Source of the DNA: Candidatus Pelagibacter ubique HIMB140
GTDB lineage: Bacteria > Pseudomonadota > Alphaproteobacteria > Pelagibacterales > Pelagibacteraceae
Assembly (NCBI RefSeq): GCF_025558165.1
Contig: NZ_LAMZ01000001.1
Location: 992,001 to 1,056,000, forward strand
Reading direction: 5' to 3'
DNA: 64,000 bases
Shown: positions 20,428 through 34,060 of the stretch, in pieces
How the letters are laid out: every line of letters begins with the position of its first letter
Numbering within the stretch: the first letter of the stretch is position 1
Made by a program: the position numbers and the translations under genes
The notes under the pieces: model-generated
Told to the model about the DNA's origin: nothing
Database searches by the model: none
Seen by the model: the letters and a program-made list of their open reading frames with translations, nothing else

Positions 20428-22832
20428 AGATAACATTTAATTGGTTAAAAGATCACTTATCTGTAAGTGCTAAGGAAGAAAAGTTACTTGAGAAATTAAC
20501 TGATATTGGGCTTGAAGTTGAAAGTGTTGAAAATTTATCTGAAGGTTTAGATTTATTCAAAGTAGCAAAAATTTTAAAAACTGAAAAACATCCTAATGCA
20601 GACCGTTTAAAAGTTTGTGATGTTGATGTGGGTGAAAAAGAAATTAAGAAGGTCGTATGTGGTGCACCGAATGCCAGAGAAGGTTTAATCACTGTTTATG
20701 CTCCTCCTGGTGCGATTATTCCAAAAAATAAAACTAAATTAGTTATAGCAAAAATTAGAGATGTTACATCTTATGGTATGCTTTGTTCTGAATCAGAGCT
20801 CAATTTATCTGAAGAAAGTGATGGAATTACTGAGCTTTCGTCTTCGAAATACAACAATAGTATCGGAAAAAGTTTTTTTAATCAATCTAGTTCTAATTTG
20901 ATTGATTTATCAATTACACCCAACAGACCAGACTGTCTTGGTGTTAGAGGGATAGCTAGAGATTTAGCAGCTTCAGGATTTGGTAAATTAAAACAGATTA
21001 AGGAACAAAAAATAAAATCGAAAAAATCTCAAACAATTAAAGTAAAAATTACAAACGAAAAAAACCAAGGATGTTTTTCTTTTGGAAGCTGTTTAGTAAC
21101 AAATGTAAAAAATACTGAAAGTCCAAAGTGGTTAAAGGATAAATTAATTTCTATAGGTCAAAAACCTATTTCAGCAATTGTTGATATTACAAATTATGTA
21201 ATGATTGATATTAATCGTCCATTACACGCATATGATGCTGATAAAATTGAAAAAGGTATAATTGTTAGAAACTCAAAATCTGGTGAAGAGTTCACAGCTT
21301 TAGATAACAAAACCTATAAACTTGAAGATGATATGTGTGTAATTAGTGATGATAAAGGTGTGTTAGGACTTGGTGGCATCATCGGAGGCACAAGATCTGG
21401 AACAGAAATGGATACACAAAATGTTTTAATCGAATCAGCTTATTTTGATCCAAGATCAATCAGAAAAACAGCAAAAGAATTAAATATTGATACAGATGCA
21501 AAATTTAGATTTGAAAGAGGAATAGACCAATTATCAATTGAAGAAGGTTTAAATAAAGCAGCTTTTTTAATTAAAGAAATTTGTGGTGGCGAAATTAGTA
21601 AGCTAGATATTCAAAAAATCAGTACTTTTAAAAATCAAATAATTAAATTTGATCCAAATTCGTTTGAAAAAGTTGCAGGTTTTAAAATTTTAACAAAAGA
21701 TATGTTAAAAATTTTAGATAACTTAGGTTTTACATGTAAAAAAAATAAAAAAGTTTTTAAACTAAGTATCCCATCGTGGAGACCAGATATTACTCAGGAA
21801 ATAGATGTTGTTGAGGAATTAGTAAGAATAGTTGGTTATGATAAAATAAAGATAGAAGAACCTATCAAAGAGAGAAAAAAATCCACTTTAACACAAACTC
21901 AAAAATTGTTTCATTTCCTTCAAAGATCTGTTGCTTCAAAAGGTTATTTGGAAGCAATTACTTGGTCTTTCACAGATGCAAAATATAATGATCATTTCAA
22001 AGGACAAAATGATGAATTAAAAATTGTGAATCCTATAAGTTCAGAATTAGGAGTTTTAAGAAATTCAATATTTTCAAATTTAATTATGTATATGAGCAAA
22101 AATATAGATAGAGGATTCAAAGATTTATCTATTTTTGAAATAGGACCAACATTTTTTGGAAAACAACCTGGTGAACAAAATATAGTAGTCTGTGGTTTAT
22201 CTGCTGGAAAAAAATCTCGTCTTTCTTGGTTAGAAAAAGAGAGAAATGTCGACGTTTTTGATATTAAAAAAGATGTAGTCCAAACTTTAGTTGAAGCAGG
22301 TTACGATGCAGAAAAATTTTTTATTGATAATGAAACACCTGATTATTATCATCCAGGTAAATCAGGAAGATTATTTTTGAACAGAGGTAAAGAAAGTGTG
22401 GCTGCATATTTTGGTGAAATTCATCCAAATATCCTTAAGCAAATAGATATGAAAACCGAGTCTTTAGTAGGTTTTGAAATATTTCTTGATAATTTAAAAT
22501 TACCAAAAAAATCATTAAAAGATCAAAAAACAAAATATTCTGTTTCAGATTATCAAAAGTCAGAACGAGATTTTGCTTTTATAGTTGATAAGAAAATTAA
22601 AGTTCAAGATTTGGTAAATGTTGTATCAAATGTTGATAAAAATTTGATTTCTAACATTAAAGTTTTTGATGTTTATGAGGGTGATAATATTCCTGAAAAC
22701 CAAAAATCAATTGCGATCAGTGTTACAATTCAATCTCAAGAAAAAACTCTTAAAGAAGTGGACTTAGATCAAATAAATAAGTCAATTATAGAAACAGTAG
22801 AAAATAAAACTGGCGCTAAAATTCGATCCTAA
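20424..22832 (+). CDS. pheT: Phenylalanyl-tRNA synthetase beta subunit
   Basis: Beta chain of PheRS, contributing editing and tRNA binding. An EMAP-like tRNA-binding domain lies near residues 40-150 ([16 protein letters not shown]). The B3/4 editing region and B5 domain follow ([22 protein letters not shown]), then a catalytic-like domain. A C-terminal FDX-ACB anticodon-binding domain starts near [15 protein letters not shown]. At 802 residues it is full length. lepA follows 5 bases later, so this transcript probably continues. Confidence 0.97.
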   Translation: MKITFNWLKDHLSVSAKEEKLLEKLTDIGLEVESVENLSEGLDLFKVAKILKTEKHPNADRLKVCDVDVGEKEIKKVVCGAPNAREGLITVYAPPGAIIPKNKTKLVIAKIRDVTSYGMLCSESELNLSEESDGITELSSSKYNNSIGKSFFNQSSSNLIDLSITPNRPDCLGVRGIARDLAASGFGKLKQIKEQKIKSKKSQTIKVKITNEKNQGCFSFGSCLVTNVKNTESPKWLKDKLISIGQKPISAIVDITNYVMIDINRPLHAYDADKIEKGIIVRNSKSGEEFTALDNKTYKLEDDMCVISDDKGVLGLGGIIGGTRSGTEMDTQNVLIESAYFDPRSIRKTAKELNIDTDAKFRFERGIDQLSIEEGLNKAAFLIKEICGGEISKLDIQKISTFKNQIIKFDPNSFEKVAGFKILTKDMLKILDNLGFTCKKNKKVFKLSIPSWRPDITQEIDVVEELVRIVGYDKIKIEEPIKERKKSTLTQTQKLFHFLQRSVASKGYLEAITWSFTDAKYNDHFKGQNDELKIVNPISSELGVLRNSIFSNLIMYMSKNIDRGFKDLSIFEIGPTFFGKQPGEQNIVVCGLSAGKKSRLSWLEKERNVDVFDIKKDVVQTLVEAGYDAEKFFIDNETPDYYHPGKSGRLFLNRGKESVAAYFGEIHPNILKQIDMKTESLVGFEIFLDNLKLPKKSLKDQKTKYSVSDYQKSERDFAFIVDKKIKVQDLVNVVSNVDKNLISNIKVFDVYEGDNIPENQKSIAISVTIQSQEKTLKEVDLDQINKSIIETVENKTGAKIRS

Positions 22833-22837
22833 AGCCA

Positions 22838-24646
22838 ATGAGTACAATCGATAATATAAGAAATTTTGCAATTATTGCGCACATTGATCATGGAAAATCT
22901 ACTATTGCAGATAGAATAATTCATAGTTGTGGTGGTCTGACTGAAAGAGAGATGAAAGCTCAAGTTTTAGACTCAATGGATATTGAACGAGAAAGAGGTA
23001 TCACAATTAAAGCTCAAACAGTAAAGCTAAATTATAAAGCGAAAGATGGAAAAGAATATATTTTAAATATTATAGATACGCCAGGCCATGTAGACTTTAG
23101 CTATGAGGTAAGTAGATCATTGTATGCGTGTGAAGGGTCTATTTTGATCGTGGATAGTACACAAGGAGTTGAGGCTCAAACTTTAGCAAATGTTTACCAA
23201 GCATTAGATACTAATCATGAAATTGTCCCAGTATTAAATAAAGTGGATTTACCAGCTTCTGACTTGGAAAGGACAAAAAAGCAAATCGAGGAAGTAATTG
23301 GGATAGATACTGAGAATGCTATTTCGTGTTCAGGAAAAACTGGAGAGGGAATAGGAGACATTTTAGAGCAAATTATAACGACTTTACCAGCACCAAAAGG
23401 AGAAAGTTCGTCAGATTTAAAATGTTTACTAGTAGATAGTTGGTACGACACTTATTTAGGTGTTGTCATACTAGTTAGAGTTATAGATGGAAAACTCTCG
23501 AAACATATGAAGATTAAAATGATGTCTACAAATCAAGAATATATCGTTGAAAAAGTTGGAGTTTTTACACCAAAGCCAGTTGATATTACTGAATTAAAAA
23601 CAGGAGAAATAGGGTTCATTACAACAGGAATAAAAGTGTTATCAGAAACAAAAGTTGGAGATACAATTTGTGACGCAACAAAACCATTAAAACAAGCTTT
23701 GCCAGGTTTTAAACCAAGCAAACCTGTAGTGTTTTGCGGATTATTTCCAGTAGATAGCTCAGAGTTTCAAAAATTAAAAGATGGTTTGGCCAAGTTACAA
23801 TTAAATGATGCGAGCTTTTCTTTTGAACCAGAGTCATCTTCAGCTTTAGGATTAGGATTTAGATGTGGTTTTTTAGGTTTGCTTCATCTAGAAATTGTAA
23901 CAGAACGTCTTGAAAGAGAGTTTGATGTTAATTTATTAACAACAACACCTGGTGTAGTTTATAAAGTACATTTGAATAATGGTGATACTATGGATTTACA
24001 AAATCCATCAAGTTTACCAGATCCAACATTAATAAAATATATTGAAGAACCTTGGATTAAGGCAACTATTATTACTCCAGATCAGTACTTAGGTTCAATA
24101 ATTAAAATATGTCAGGATAAAAGAGGAGTACAAACTAACCTTAGCTATTCTGGGAACAGAGCAGTAGTAAACTACGAACTTCCTTTAAATGAAGTTGTAT
24201 TTGATTTTAATGATAGACTTAAATCAATGACTAGTGGTTATGCAAGTTTTGATTATGAAATAATTGAGCACAGGGAAGGTGATTTAGTAAAACTTGGAAT
24301 TTTAGTGAATAGTGAGCCTGTTGATGCTTTAGCTATGATGATACATAAAGATTTTGCTCAAAAAACTGGGAGAGAGGTTTGCGAAAAATTAAAAGATTTA
24401 ATTCCAAGACATAATTTTATGATTCCTGTTCAAGCTGCGATAGGAGGAAAAATTATTGCAAGAGAGACAATTAAAGGTTTCAAAAAAGATGTTTTGACAA
24501 AAATTCATGGTGGTGGAGCAACAGACAGAAAAAGAAAGTTGTTAGAAAAACAAAAAAAAGGTAAAGCTAGATCAAAACAATTCGGAAGAGTAGAAATTCC
24601 TCAGGAGGCATTTATAGGAGTTCTTAAAATAACTAAAGATATTTAG
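22838..24646 (+). CDS. lepA: Elongation factor 4 (LepA) GTPase
   Basis: Ribosome-associated GTPase linked to back-translocation and ribosome biogenesis. The G1 motif [10 protein letters not shown]3 DTPGHVDF and G4 NKVD are all present, followed by EF-G-like domains II, III and V and the LepA-specific C-terminal domain ([19 protein letters not shown]). Length 602 is normal. It closes the translation block; composition becomes much more AT-rich right after its stop. Confidence 0.97.
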   Translation: MSTIDNIRNFAIIAHIDHGKSTIADRIIHSCGGLTEREMKAQVLDSMDIERERGITIKAQTVKLNYKAKDGKEYILNIIDTPGHVDFSYEVSRSLYACEGSILIVDSTQGVEAQTLANVYQALDTNHEIVPVLNKVDLPASDLERTKKQIEEVIGIDTENAISCSGKTGEGIGDILEQIITTLPAPKGESSSDLKCLLVDSWYDTYLGVVILVRVIDGKLSKHMKIKMMSTNQEYIVEKVGVFTPKPVDITELKTGEIGFITTGIKVLSETKVGDTICDATKPLKQALPGFKPSKPVVFCGLFPVDSSEFQKLKDGLAKLQLNDASFSFEPESSSALGLGFRCGFLGLLHLEIVTERLEREFDVNLLTTTPGVVYKVHLNNGDTMDLQNPSSLPDPTLIKYIEEPWIKATIITPDQYLGSIIKICQDKRGVQTNLSYSGNRAVVNYELPLNEVVFDFNDRLKSMTSGYASFDYEIIEHREGDLVKLGILVNSEPVDALAMMIHKDFAQKTGREVCEKLKDLIPRHNFMIPVQAAIGGKIIARETIKGFKKDVLTKIHGGGATDRKRKLLEKQKKGKARSKQFGRVEIPQEAFIGVLKITKDI

Positions 24647-24655
24647 TTTAAAGAT

Positions 24656-25507
24656 ATGAAAAAAAATATACTGATATTAGGATCGTCTGGCCAAATAGGA
24701 AATCATTTAAAAGAATATTTAAATAAAAAAAAATATAAAGTTCTAGAGTTTGATTTAGAAAGATCTAAAGAAGAAGATTTAAGGATTAGTAATAACAAAG
24801 TTTTAATACAAAAAATTAAAAGATCTGATTTCATATTCTTTTTAGCCTTTGATGTGGGAGGATCTAGATATTTAAAAAAATATCAAAATACTTTTGAATT
24901 TATCTCAAATAATACAAAATTAATGGAAAACACATTTTCACTAATAAAAAAGTATAACAAACCTTTTTTATTTGCCAGCAGTCAAATGTCAAACATGGTT
25001 TATTCACCATATGGACTATTAAAAAATATTGGCGAGAAATATTCAGAAGCTTTAGGGGGTTTATCAGTTAAGTTTTGGAACGTATATGGTATCGAAAAAA
25101 ACCTCCAAAAATCTCATGTAATTACTGATTTTATTTTAATGGCTTTGAAACAAAAAAAAATAAATATGTTAACAAGCGGTAAGGAGAAAAGAGATTTTCT
25201 TTTCGCAGAAGATTGTTGTGAAGGTCTTGAAAAAATTTACTTAAATTATAATAAAATAAGAAAATTAAAAAAATCAATCGATTTAACAACTGGAAAATAT
25301 ACTAGTATTAAAGAAATTGCTAAGATAATTAAAAAAATCTTAAAAAATAAAAATATAAATATTAAGATTTACGCGTCAAAAATTAAAGATACAGTTCAGA
25401 AAGATAAAAGAAATAATCCTAATATGTTTTTAAAAAAATATTGGAAACCAAAATATTCTTTAGATTCAGGTATTAATAAAATTATAAATTATTATGTTAA
25501 AAAGTAA
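24656..25507 (+). CDS. NAD-dependent epimerase/dehydratase (extended SDR)
   Basis: Nucleotide-sugar epimerase or dehydratase, 283 residues, probably preparing an activated sugar for envelope glycan. The Rossmann motif GSSGQIGNH is at residues 8-16. The catalytic Ser and YxxxK appear in SSQMSNMVYSPYGLLK. The protein is shorter and more lysine- and asparagine-rich than housekeeping GalE-type enzymes. It starts 9 bases after lepA and overlaps the following GT2 gene by 14 bases, so the three polysaccharide genes form one unit. Exact substrate unknown. Confidence 0.75.
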   Translation: MKKNILILGSSGQIGNHLKEYLNKKKYKVLEFDLERSKEEDLRISNNKVLIQKIKRSDFIFFLAFDVGGSRYLKKYQNTFEFISNNTKLMENTFSLIKKYNKPFLFASSQMSNMVYSPYGLLKNIGEKYSEALGGLSVKFWNVYGIEKNLQKSHVITDFILMALKQKKINMLTSGKEKRDFLFAEDCCEGLEKIYLNYNKIRKLKKSIDLTTGKYTSIKEIAKIIKKILKNKNINIKIYASKIKDTVQKDKRNNPNMFLKKYWKPKYSLDSGINKIINYYVKK

Positions 25508-26420
25508 TATAGATACAAATTTATGTACAGTTGTAATTCCAACTTTTTTTCCAGACCAAAAAATTTTTGATAATCTAAAAAGTTTTCCAAATAATATAAA
25601 AATATTGATTATTGATAATAGCTATAACGATGATTTAAAAATGAAATTGAAAAATTTCAAAAATTGTCAATATTTTAACATTGGAGATGTTGGGCTTGGC
25701 AAAACATTTAATTTTGCACTCAAGAAGATTAAGACGCCTTATGTATTACTCAGTCAACCTGATGTTGTTCTTAGAGAAAAATGTTTAGAAAATTTGTTAG
25801 ATGGATTTAATAAATATCCTAACGCTGGTATGGTGGCGCCTATAGTTTATGATAACGGTTCCTTTAGTGACTTTGATCATTACGATCTTAGATATTCAAA
25901 AAATAAAAAAGAATTTTTTTATAAAAAGATTAAAAAAACACCTAAAAAAATACCTGATGGTGATTTTTGTGTTGATGCTGTAAACGCAACCACAATGTTG
26001 ATTAAAGTAGAAGCTTTAAAGAAAATAGGAGGGTGGGATGATAATATATATGTTTATTTAGAAGATATTGACATATGCCTACGTTTATATTTAGAAGGAT
26101 ATAGCATTATTAAAATAAAAAATGCCATAGTAGACCATAAGGGTTGGAGTTCACATTTTGATACTATAAAAGAAACAATGAATATAAGCAGAATATGGCA
26201 CTTTACTTGGTCATCATTATATTTTGAAAATAAATTTACAATAAAATCAATAATTATAAAAAAAATTTTTTTAACAATTTTTATAAGTTTTATAAAGTTA
26301 ATTTTAAATTTGATAATATTTAGAATAAATAAATCAAAAATAAATTTTATTAAAATATCTGCATGTTACGCATTCATTTTTAATAAAGGTTCTTATTTTA
26401 GAGTTAAGCATAAAGTTTAA
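25494..26420 (+). CDS. Glycosyltransferase family 2 (rhamnosyltransferase-like)
   Basis: Inverting GT-A glycosyltransferase of 308 residues. The N-terminal strand TVVIPTFFPDQKIF and IIDNSYNDD resemble the nucleotide-sugar fold. QPDVVLREKC stands at the DxD-like position, and the motif GGWDDNIYVYLEDIDICLRL (the ED acceptor-base region) is typical of rhamnosyltransferase-like GT2 enzymes. The C-terminus after about residue 240 is hydrophobic and basic, suggesting membrane association. Overlap with the upstream epimerase and only 1 base to the downstream methyltransferase argue for one surface-glycan operon. Confidence 0.75.
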   Translation: MLKSNIDTNLCTVVIPTFFPDQKIFDNLKSFPNNIKILIIDNSYNDDLKMKLKNFKNCQYFNIGDVGLGKTFNFALKKIKTPYVLLSQPDVVLREKCLENLLDGFNKYPNAGMVAPIVYDNGSFSDFDHYDLRYSKNKKEFFYKKIKKTPKKIPDGDFCVDAVNATTMLIKVEALKKIGGWDDNIYVYLEDIDICLRLYLEGYSIIKIKNAIVDHKGWSSHFDTIKETMNISRIWHFTWSSLYFENKFTIKSIIIKKIFLTIFISFIKLILNLIIFRINKSKINFIKISACYAFIFNKGSYFRVKHKV

Positions 26421-26421
26421 A

Positions 26422-27198
26422 ATGAACTTAAGAGAAATAATTCTTAATTCCATTGGCTTGTACTCAGAACGTGTATCTAAAGAAGAAGATATAAAAAAAA
26501 TATTAAAAAAACTCTTACCATATAAAACAGAATATCAACTAATAAGATTAGGGGAAGATGGTGATGGAGGATATTTATTACCGAATGATTTAAATGGAAT
26601 TAAATATTGTTTTACCGCAGGTGTTGGTCACACGTGTGAATTTGAAAAACAACTTTTAGAAAAATATAATATTATTAGTACAATGATAGACCCAATAATA
26701 AACGAGGATGTTATAATTCCAAATAAACTAAAATTTATAAATAAAAAAATCAGTGGATTTGAGGAAGATAATGCAATTACAATTAATAATTTTATAGATA
26801 AATCAGAAGATTTTATTTTAAAAATCGATATAGAAGGTCAGGAGTATGAGAATTTAATAGCAATAAGTGAAGATAAATTGAGCAAAGCAAGAATTTTAAT
26901 TATAGAATTTCATCACTTAAGAGAGTTAAGGTCTAATTTTTTTAATAATTTATTTAATAAAATAATAAATAAAATTCTTCAAAATTTTATAGTGTGCCAT
27001 ACCCATGTTAATAATGGCGGTAAAGTAAAATATTTAAAAAGCATTAAAGTTCCAGATATTATTGAAATGACATTCATAAATAAGAGAAGAGTAAAAAGCG
27101 AGATAAACGAATTTGCTGAAATACCTCATTTTTTAGATAAAAAAATTTTAAAAGATAAGCCCGATATTTACATTGATAAAAGCTGGTATGATTTTTAA
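26422..27198 (+). CDS. FkbM-like SAM methyltransferase
   Basis: Probable methyltransferase of 258 residues. The segment GEDGDGGYLLPNDLNGIKYCFTAGVG, split around residues 44-70, looks like the start of a FkbM-type fold. The motif FILKIDIEGQEYENL (about 132-146) is the hallmark DIEGxE of that family, followed by ILIIEFHHL. In polysaccharide loci such proteins often O-methylate sugars; that role is inferred from the two sugar genes before it. It ends 6 bases before tRNA-Ser. Composition is markedly AT-rich. Confidence 0.65.
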   Translation: MNLREIILNSIGLYSERVSKEEDIKKILKKLLPYKTEYQLIRLGEDGDGGYLLPNDLNGIKYCFTAGVGHTCEFEKQLLEKYNIISTMIDPIINEDVIIPNKLKFINKKISGFEEDNAITINNFIDKSEDFILKIDIEGQEYENLIAISEDKLSKARILIIEFHHLRELRSNFFNNLFNKIINKILQNFIVCHTHVNNGGKVKYLKSIKVPDIIEMTFINKRRVKSEINEFAEIPHFLDKKILKDKPDIYIDKSWYDF

Positions 27199-27204
27199 GG
27201 ATCT

Positions 27205-27294
27205 GGAGAGGTGGCCGAGTGGTTGAAGGCGCACGCTTGGAAAGCGTGTAAAGGAGCAATTCTTTCATGGGTTCGAATCCCATTCTCTCCACCA
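27205..27294 (+). tRNA. tRNA-Ser(GGA)
   Basis: Class II tRNA with a long variable arm. Acceptor GGAGAGG pairs with TCTCTCC and CCA is encoded. The anticodon stem CACGC/GCGTG encloses loop TTGGAAA with anticodon GGA. The T-loop TTCGAAT is canonical. The base before CCA is A, whereas bacterial tRNA-Ser usually has G at position 73. It lies 6 bases after the methyltransferase gene and upstream of gyrB. Confidence 0.95.
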
Positions 27295-27405
27295 TTAAAT
27301 ATGCCACGTTTTTCAACAATAATTTGAGTATTTAACTGTTAAATTATTAAGATAAATCAGCAATTTTTCAAAAAAATGTTATAATTTTTTCTTTCCAAAA
27401 TTTAA

Positions 27406-29472
<2,067 letters not shown>

Positions 29473-29474
29473 AA

Positions 29475-30755
29475 ATGAAGTTTTTTGAAACTTCAAAATA
29501 CCACTCATTCAAAAAATCTACTTATATTACCTTAAGATGGATTGGTATAATTGGACAGTTAATTGCAGTTAATTTTGTATACTTTGTATTAGATTTTAAA
29601 TTTGACTTTATAACTTCTAATCTAATTATAATCATTGGCATCATAAGTAATTTTTACTTAATTTTTATTTATAAAAAAACTCAATTATCCGACAGATCAG
29701 CTTTCATTTTTTTAGTTATTGATATTTTGCAATTAGCTATTTTACTTTACTTATCAGGTGGAATTCTTAATCCATTTGTTATCTTTATAATTATTCCAAG
29801 TGTATTTTCATCATCTAATTTAAGTTTTAGAACAAATACTATGCTTGTATTGTTAACAGCTTTATCAATTATATTTTTAACTTTTTATTCAACAGAATTA
29901 CCTTCTCCACTTGGAGATCATTTTCATGTAAGCCCTTATTATTATTACTCTATTCCGATTGCTTTGATTATTGCTCTTGTTTTTTTAAATTATTTTGCAA
30001 TGACATTTGGAACTCAATCTAGGTTAAGAAAAGAAGCTCTTACGAAAATGGAAGAAGTAATGGCCAAAGAACATGAACTATTGTCCTTGGGCGGTCAAGC
30101 GGCAGCAGCTGCTCATTCATTAGGAACACCTCTTTCAACCATAAAAATAATTACTCAAGAATTACTAAAACAATTTGAAGGCAATAAAGACGTAGAAAAA
30201 GATATTAATTTATTATCTAGTCAGGTTGAAAGATGTAATGAAATACTAAAAAAATTAACTTTAAATCCAGACGAAGAGGATGAGTTTATTGATGTAGATA
30301 TTACAATTAGAGATTACTTAAATGAAATTTTAAATTCATTTAAAGAGATAAGTACAAAGAAATTTATTTTTAATTTTGATCAAGACTCTAATTCGAAAAA
30401 AATAGTTAAATCTATAGAAATTGTTTATGGACTAAGAAATTTTATAGGTAATGCTAATAAATTTTCTGATAAAAATATTTTCATAAATTTAAAGAGTGAT
30501 AGTGAATTTACTGAAATAAGTATTGAGGATGATGGTCCAGGTTATCCAAAAGATATTTTATCAAAAATAGGAGAGCCATATTTAAAATCAAATAATCCTC
30601 AAGATAAATCAAAAACAGGACTGGGTTTAGGTTTGTTTATAGGAAAAACACTGTTAGAAAAAAATTTTGCTTCTGTAATATGTAGAAACTCTAAAACAAG
30701 ATCAGGCGCAGAAGTAATAATCAAATGGAGAAATACAGATTTATTTAATATTTAA
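29475..30755 (+). CDS. regB: RegB/PrrB-type redox sensor histidine kinase
   Basis: Membrane sensor kinase, 426 residues, with about six hydrophobic helices in the first 180 residues and a cytoplasmic kinase. The motif GGILNPF (about 95-101) matches the conserved GGxxNPF quinone-sensing loop of RegB. The H-box is [12 protein letters not shown] (His near 213), and the Cys in [10 protein letters not shown] (near 254) occupies the place of the redox-active RegB cysteine. The HATPase has N, G1 (DDGPGYP) and G2 (GLGLGLF) boxes. It follows gyrB by 2 bases. The partner regulator RegA is not adjacent, so the target genes are outside view. Confidence 0.85.
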   Translation: MKFFETSKYHSFKKSTYITLRWIGIIGQLIAVNFVYFVLDFKFDFITSNLIIIIGIISNFYLIFIYKKTQLSDRSAFIFLVIDILQLAILLYLSGGILNPFVIFIIIPSVFSSSNLSFRTNTMLVLLTALSIIFLTFYSTELPSPLGDHFHVSPYYYYSIPIALIIALVFLNYFAMTFGTQSRLRKEALTKMEEVMAKEHELLSLGGQAAAAAHSLGTPLSTIKIITQELLKQFEGNKDVEKDINLLSSQVERCNEILKKLTLNPDEEDEFIDVDITIRDYLNEILNSFKEISTKKFIFNFDQDSNSKKIVKSIEIVYGLRNFIGNANKFSDKNIFINLKSDSEFTEISIEDDGPGYPKDILSKIGEPYLKSNNPQDKSKTGLGLGLFIGKTLLEKNFASVICRNSKTRSGAEVIIKWRNTDLFNI

Positions 30756-32551
30756 TGAAATTTTTTCTTTGTTTCGAACAAAGAGCTAAGTTGAGATATC
30801 ATTACATCTCCTAACTCATTTACATCAGTAATTTTTATAGCTCTGTTGTAATATCTTGAAACATCATGTCCAATACCAATCGCTAAAATTTCAATATCAG
30901 ATTTATTCTCAATAAATTTGACCATCTTCTTCAAATGTTTTTCTAAAAAATCACCTGAATTTACTGAAAGTGTTGAGTCATCAACTGGAGCTCCATCAGA
31001 AATTACCATTAAAATTTTTCTTTCTTCTTTTCTTTTTTTAATACGGTTGTATGCCCAAGATATAGCTTCGCCATCAATATTTTCTTTTAACAAACCCTCT
31101 TTTAACATCAGGCCTAAATTATTTTTTGCTTGTCTCCAATGTGTATCTGCACCTTTATAAATTATATGTCTTAGATCGTTAAGTCTTCCAGGCGTTTTTG
31201 GTTTTGAATTTTTAGTCCAAAATTCTCTACTCTGTCCACCTTTCCAGTTTTTTGTAGTAAATCCTAAAATCTCTACTTTGACCGAACATCTTTCAAGTGT
31301 CCTTGACAAAATATCTGCACAAATAGCAGCAATCGTTATTGGTCTTCCTCTCATAGAACCAGAATTATCAATAAGTAAAGTTACAACTGTATCTTTAAAA
31401 TCTAAATCCTTTTCTTTTTTAAATGACAAAGAGTTATATGGATCCATTATTATTCTTGGTAACTTTGAACTATCAAGTAAGCCTTCTTCTAAATCAAATT
31501 CCCAAGCTCTATTCTGTTTTGCTAGTAATTGTCTTTGAAGTTTATTAGCTAACTTGGTAATTACATCTTGGAAACCAATTAACTGCTGATCTAAATTTTT
31601 CCTAAGTTTATTAGCTTCATCTGCATTTTCTAGATTTTCAGCTTTAACCACTTCGTCGTATTGTGTAGTAAATATTTTATAATCTATATGTACATTATCA
31701 ATTTTTTTTTGAATTACTTGCTCAGAGTTTTGTTCATCAGACTCAACATCAGATAATTGCTCATCCAAATTAAACTCGTCTATACTATAATCAGCATCAA
31801 CAGATGCCTCTGTTTGATGTTCATCATTTTCATCTTTGCTATCTTCATTATCTTTATTTTGGTCATCATTTGAGGGATTGTCTTGACCTTGATCTTGATT
31901 TTCTTCCTCTTCTTGGTCTTCCTCATCGCTTTGAAAAATATCCATTTCTTCAAGTATTTCAGAAAATTTAGAACTGTATGTATTTTGATTTTCTAAATTA
32001 TTTAATAAAAACTCTTTATGCTTCTTAATTGATTGCTCAAAATCTTTTTCCCAGAAATTAAGCATTCTAGACGTTAAAGGATTTAGGTCTATATTATGAA
32101 AATTTTTAAGCATATATAGCTCAAATGCTTCAGCAACAGGAACATCTTCTTTTGTTTTAAGCTGATCTTTTCTTTTACGATTAATTATTTGTGAATAGTT
32201 TTCAGAAAAATTTTTTTGAATTCCTTTTAACATTTTGCCTCCTAGGGCTTCATATCTAATCTTTTCAGCTATATTATATAAAGATCTGGATGAAGTGTTT
32301 GAAGGTAAATTTTTTTTGTAAATTTTTTCATTAGAAAACCTTTTTTTAAGTGCTGTAGAGTCTGTTTCAGCCCTTAATTTTATAAAATCACTTGGACTGG
32401 TTAGATCATTTATTTCAAAAGATGAAATATCTTTCGTTTTTTTATCTTCAGAAGATTTGTTGTTTATATCAATATCGTCTGCGATTACTTTTGCTGTTGA
32501 AGATAAAGCAATTCTAAATTTTTCTTTTAAATTTGTTTCTTTATTGCTCAT
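30752..32551 (-). CDS. cobT: CobT-like VWA protein (cobaltochelatase CobT subunit homologue)
   Basis: Homologue of CobT, which with CobS forms the AAA+ chaperone of the aerobic cobalt chelatase CobN. It is 599 residues long, with a strongly acidic low-complexity middle (about 210-280) and a C-terminal von Willebrand A domain. The MIDAS motif DNSGSMRG (about 394-401) is intact. It is immediately downstream of cobS (no gap). The CobN catalytic subunit and other corrin genes are absent from this window, so a role in B12 synthesis is not shown; the pair may serve as a general metal-chelatase-like or remodelling machine. Its 3' end overlaps regB by 4 bases. Confidence 0.85.
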   Translation of the reverse strand: MSNKETNLKEKFRIALSSTAKVIADDIDINNKSSEDKKTKDISSFEINDLTSPSDFIKLRAETDSTALKKRFSNEKIYKKNLPSNTSSRSLYNIAEKIRYEALGGKMLKGIQKNFSENYSQIINRKRKDQLKTKEDVPVAEAFELYMLKNFHNIDLNPLTSRMLNFWEKDFEQSIKKHKEFLLNNLENQNTYSSKFSEILEEMDIFQSDEEDQEEEENQDQGQDNPSNDDQNKDNEDSKDENDEHQTEASVDADYSIDEFNLDEQLSDVESDEQNSEQVIQKKIDNVHIDYKIFTTQYDEVVKAENLENADEANKLRKNLDQQLIGFQDVITKLANKLQRQLLAKQNRAWEFDLEEGLLDSSKLPRIIMDPYNSLSFKKEKDLDFKDTVVTLLIDNSGSMRGRPITIAAICADILSRTLERCSVKVEILGFTTKNWKGGQSREFWTKNSKPKTPGRLNDLRHIIYKGADTHWRQAKNNLGLMLKEGLLKENIDGEAISWAYNRIKKRKEERKILMVISDGAPVDDSTLSVNSGDFLEKHLKKMVKFIENKSDIEILAIGIGHDVSRYYNRAIKITDVNELGDVMISQLSSLFETKKKFH

Positions 32552-33526
32552 TTAAATTTGAATATTGATCAAAGACTCAGGCAATTCTTCACCAAAACAT
32601 CTTTGATAATATTCCGCGATTGTATTTTTCTCAATATCATCGCACTTATTTAAAAAGGTTACTCTAAATGCATATCCGGTATCCTTAAAAATTTCAGAAT
32701 TTTCAGCCCAATGAAGGACTGTTCTTGGACTCATTACAGTAGATATATCTCCAGCAATAAAACCTTTTCTAGTTAAGGATGCTACTTTAATCATATTAGC
32801 AACTTTTTCTTTTCCCTTAGCATTATTTAAATTTTTATTCTTTGATAAAACTATATCCATTTCTCTATCTAGGCTTAGATAGTTTAATGTTGTTACAATA
32901 TTCCATCTATCCATTTGACCTTGGTTAATTTGCTGTGTTCCGTGATAAAGTCCAGTAGTATCACCAAGCCCAACTGTATTAGATGTAGCAAACAATCTGA
33001 AATACTTATTTTGACTTATTACTTTGTTTTTATCTAGTAGCGTGAAATTTCCTTCAGCCTCCAAAACTCTTTGAATAACGAACATAACATCAGGTCTTCC
33101 AGCATCATACTCATCAAATACTAAAGCAACTGGATTTTGAATTGACCATGGTAGAATACCCTCATTAAACTGTGTCACTTGTTTTCCATCTTTAAGTACA
33201 ATTGCATCCTTACCTATTAAATCTATTCGACTAACATGACTGTCTAAATTTACTCGAATACACGGCCAGTTTAGTCTTGCAGCTATTTGCTCTATGTGTG
33301 TTGATTTTCCAGTACCATGATATCCTTGTACCAATACTCTTTTATTGAACGCAAATCCTGAAATGATTGCAAGTGTAGTATCTCTATCAAATTTATAGTT
33401 TTTATCTATTTCAGGCACATATTCACTTTTTTTTGAAAAGGCATCCACTTCCATTTCAGAATCTATTCCAAAAGATTGTTTTAAAGAAACTTTTATGTCA
33501 GGTTGAATGTTAAGGTTTGGAGTCAA
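32552..33526 (-). CDS. cobS: CobS-like AAA+ ATPase
   Basis: AAA+ ATPase of the MoxR/CobS group, 324 residues, expected to form a ring with CobT. Walker A is GYHGTGKST (about residue 70), Walker B is [10 protein letters not shown], and sensor 1 is [15 protein letters not shown]. The N-terminal region [23 protein letters not shown] matches the CobS N-domain. It overlaps the upstream J-domain gene by 17 bases and abuts cobT, so the three are almost certainly co-translated. Confidence 0.88.
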   Translation of the reverse strand: MTPNLNIQPDIKVSLKQSFGIDSEMEVDAFSKKSEYVPEIDKNYKFDRDTTLAIISGFAFNKRVLVQGYHGTGKSTHIEQIAARLNWPCIRVNLDSHVSRIDLIGKDAIVLKDGKQVTQFNEGILPWSIQNPVALVFDEYDAGRPDVMFVIQRVLEAEGNFTLLDKNKVISQNKYFRLFATSNTVGLGDTTGLYHGTQQINQGQMDRWNIVTTLNYLSLDREMDIVLSKNKNLNNAKGKEKVANMIKVASLTRKGFIAGDISTVMSPRTVLHWAENSEIFKDTGYAFRVTFLNKCDDIEKNTIAEYYQRCFGEELPESLINIQI

Positions 33527-34043
33527 TTTTTTCCCTATAAGTGTTTTTTAGCTGTGTGTAAGCTAAAGTTATCAGTTTTAATTTTTCCTCGTATTTTTTA
33601 TTTCCGGCATTCATATCAGGGTGAAATTTTTTAACAAGCACTTTGAATTTTTCTTGTATTTTTTGCCACTTTAAACCCACAGATATTCCCAATATTCCAA
33701 ATGCTTTAATATCTTTATGATCAAATTTAAATTGACGCATATGATTATAGTCTCCATTGAATTTATCTTTATCAAATTCATCTTTTAATGTTGTGTTCCA
33801 TAGGACTTTAAAAAAATTATCTGAAGAACTAAAATTTTGAGTAGGTTTGTGCCAAGTCATATCTGACTTTAAAAAATTGATTACTTGATTATCACTCATC
33901 CCAGAAAAATAATTCCAGTTTTTGTTAAATTCTTTGACATGTTCTAGACAAAGCATTCTATATTTCCTGCTATTATCCTTCTCAATTGGTGCTCTGTATT
34001 CACCAATTTCATTACAATTATTCCAGTCACAAATATTTTTCAT
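33510..34043 (-). CDS. J-domain (DnaJ-like) protein
   Basis: Co-chaperone of 177 residues. Its J-domain sits at the C-terminus (about 120-177) with the essential HPD in [18 protein letters not shown]. The N-terminus has paired cysteines (CDWNNC) and a later CLEHV, which could bind zinc. I start at ATG 34043 (MKNICDW) rather than 34085, because the longer form would overlap bolA. The gene order J protein-cobS-cobT with divergent bolA is known in other alphaproteobacteria, suggesting it recruits Hsp70 to CobS/CobT or that they are jointly regulated. Confidence 0.82.
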   Translation of the reverse strand: MKNICDWNNCNEIGEYRAPIEKDNSRKYRMLCLEHVKEFNKNWNYFSGMSDNQVINFLKSDMTWHKPTQNFSSSDNFFKVLWNTTLKDEFDKDKFNGDYNHMRQFKFDHKDIKAFGILGISVGLKWQKIQEKFKVLVKKFHPDMNAGNKKYEEKLKLITLAYTQLKNTYREKIDSKP

Positions 34044-34060
34044 GATATAATAATTACTAT

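Noticed and set aside
24656..27294. A genomic island integrated at tRNA-Ser
   Set aside because: No integrase, no direct repeat of the tRNA 3' end and no phage genes were found; only a small AT-rich cassette is supported.
27074..27319. Minus-strand frame of 81 codons
   Set aside because: It runs antisense through the methyltransferase 3' end and tRNA-Ser; the protein-like part comes from the tRNA complement.
30752..33526. cobT-cobS as evidence of a B12 biosynthesis operon
   Set aside because: No cobN or other corrin-pathway gene is in the window, so pathway membership is not supported.
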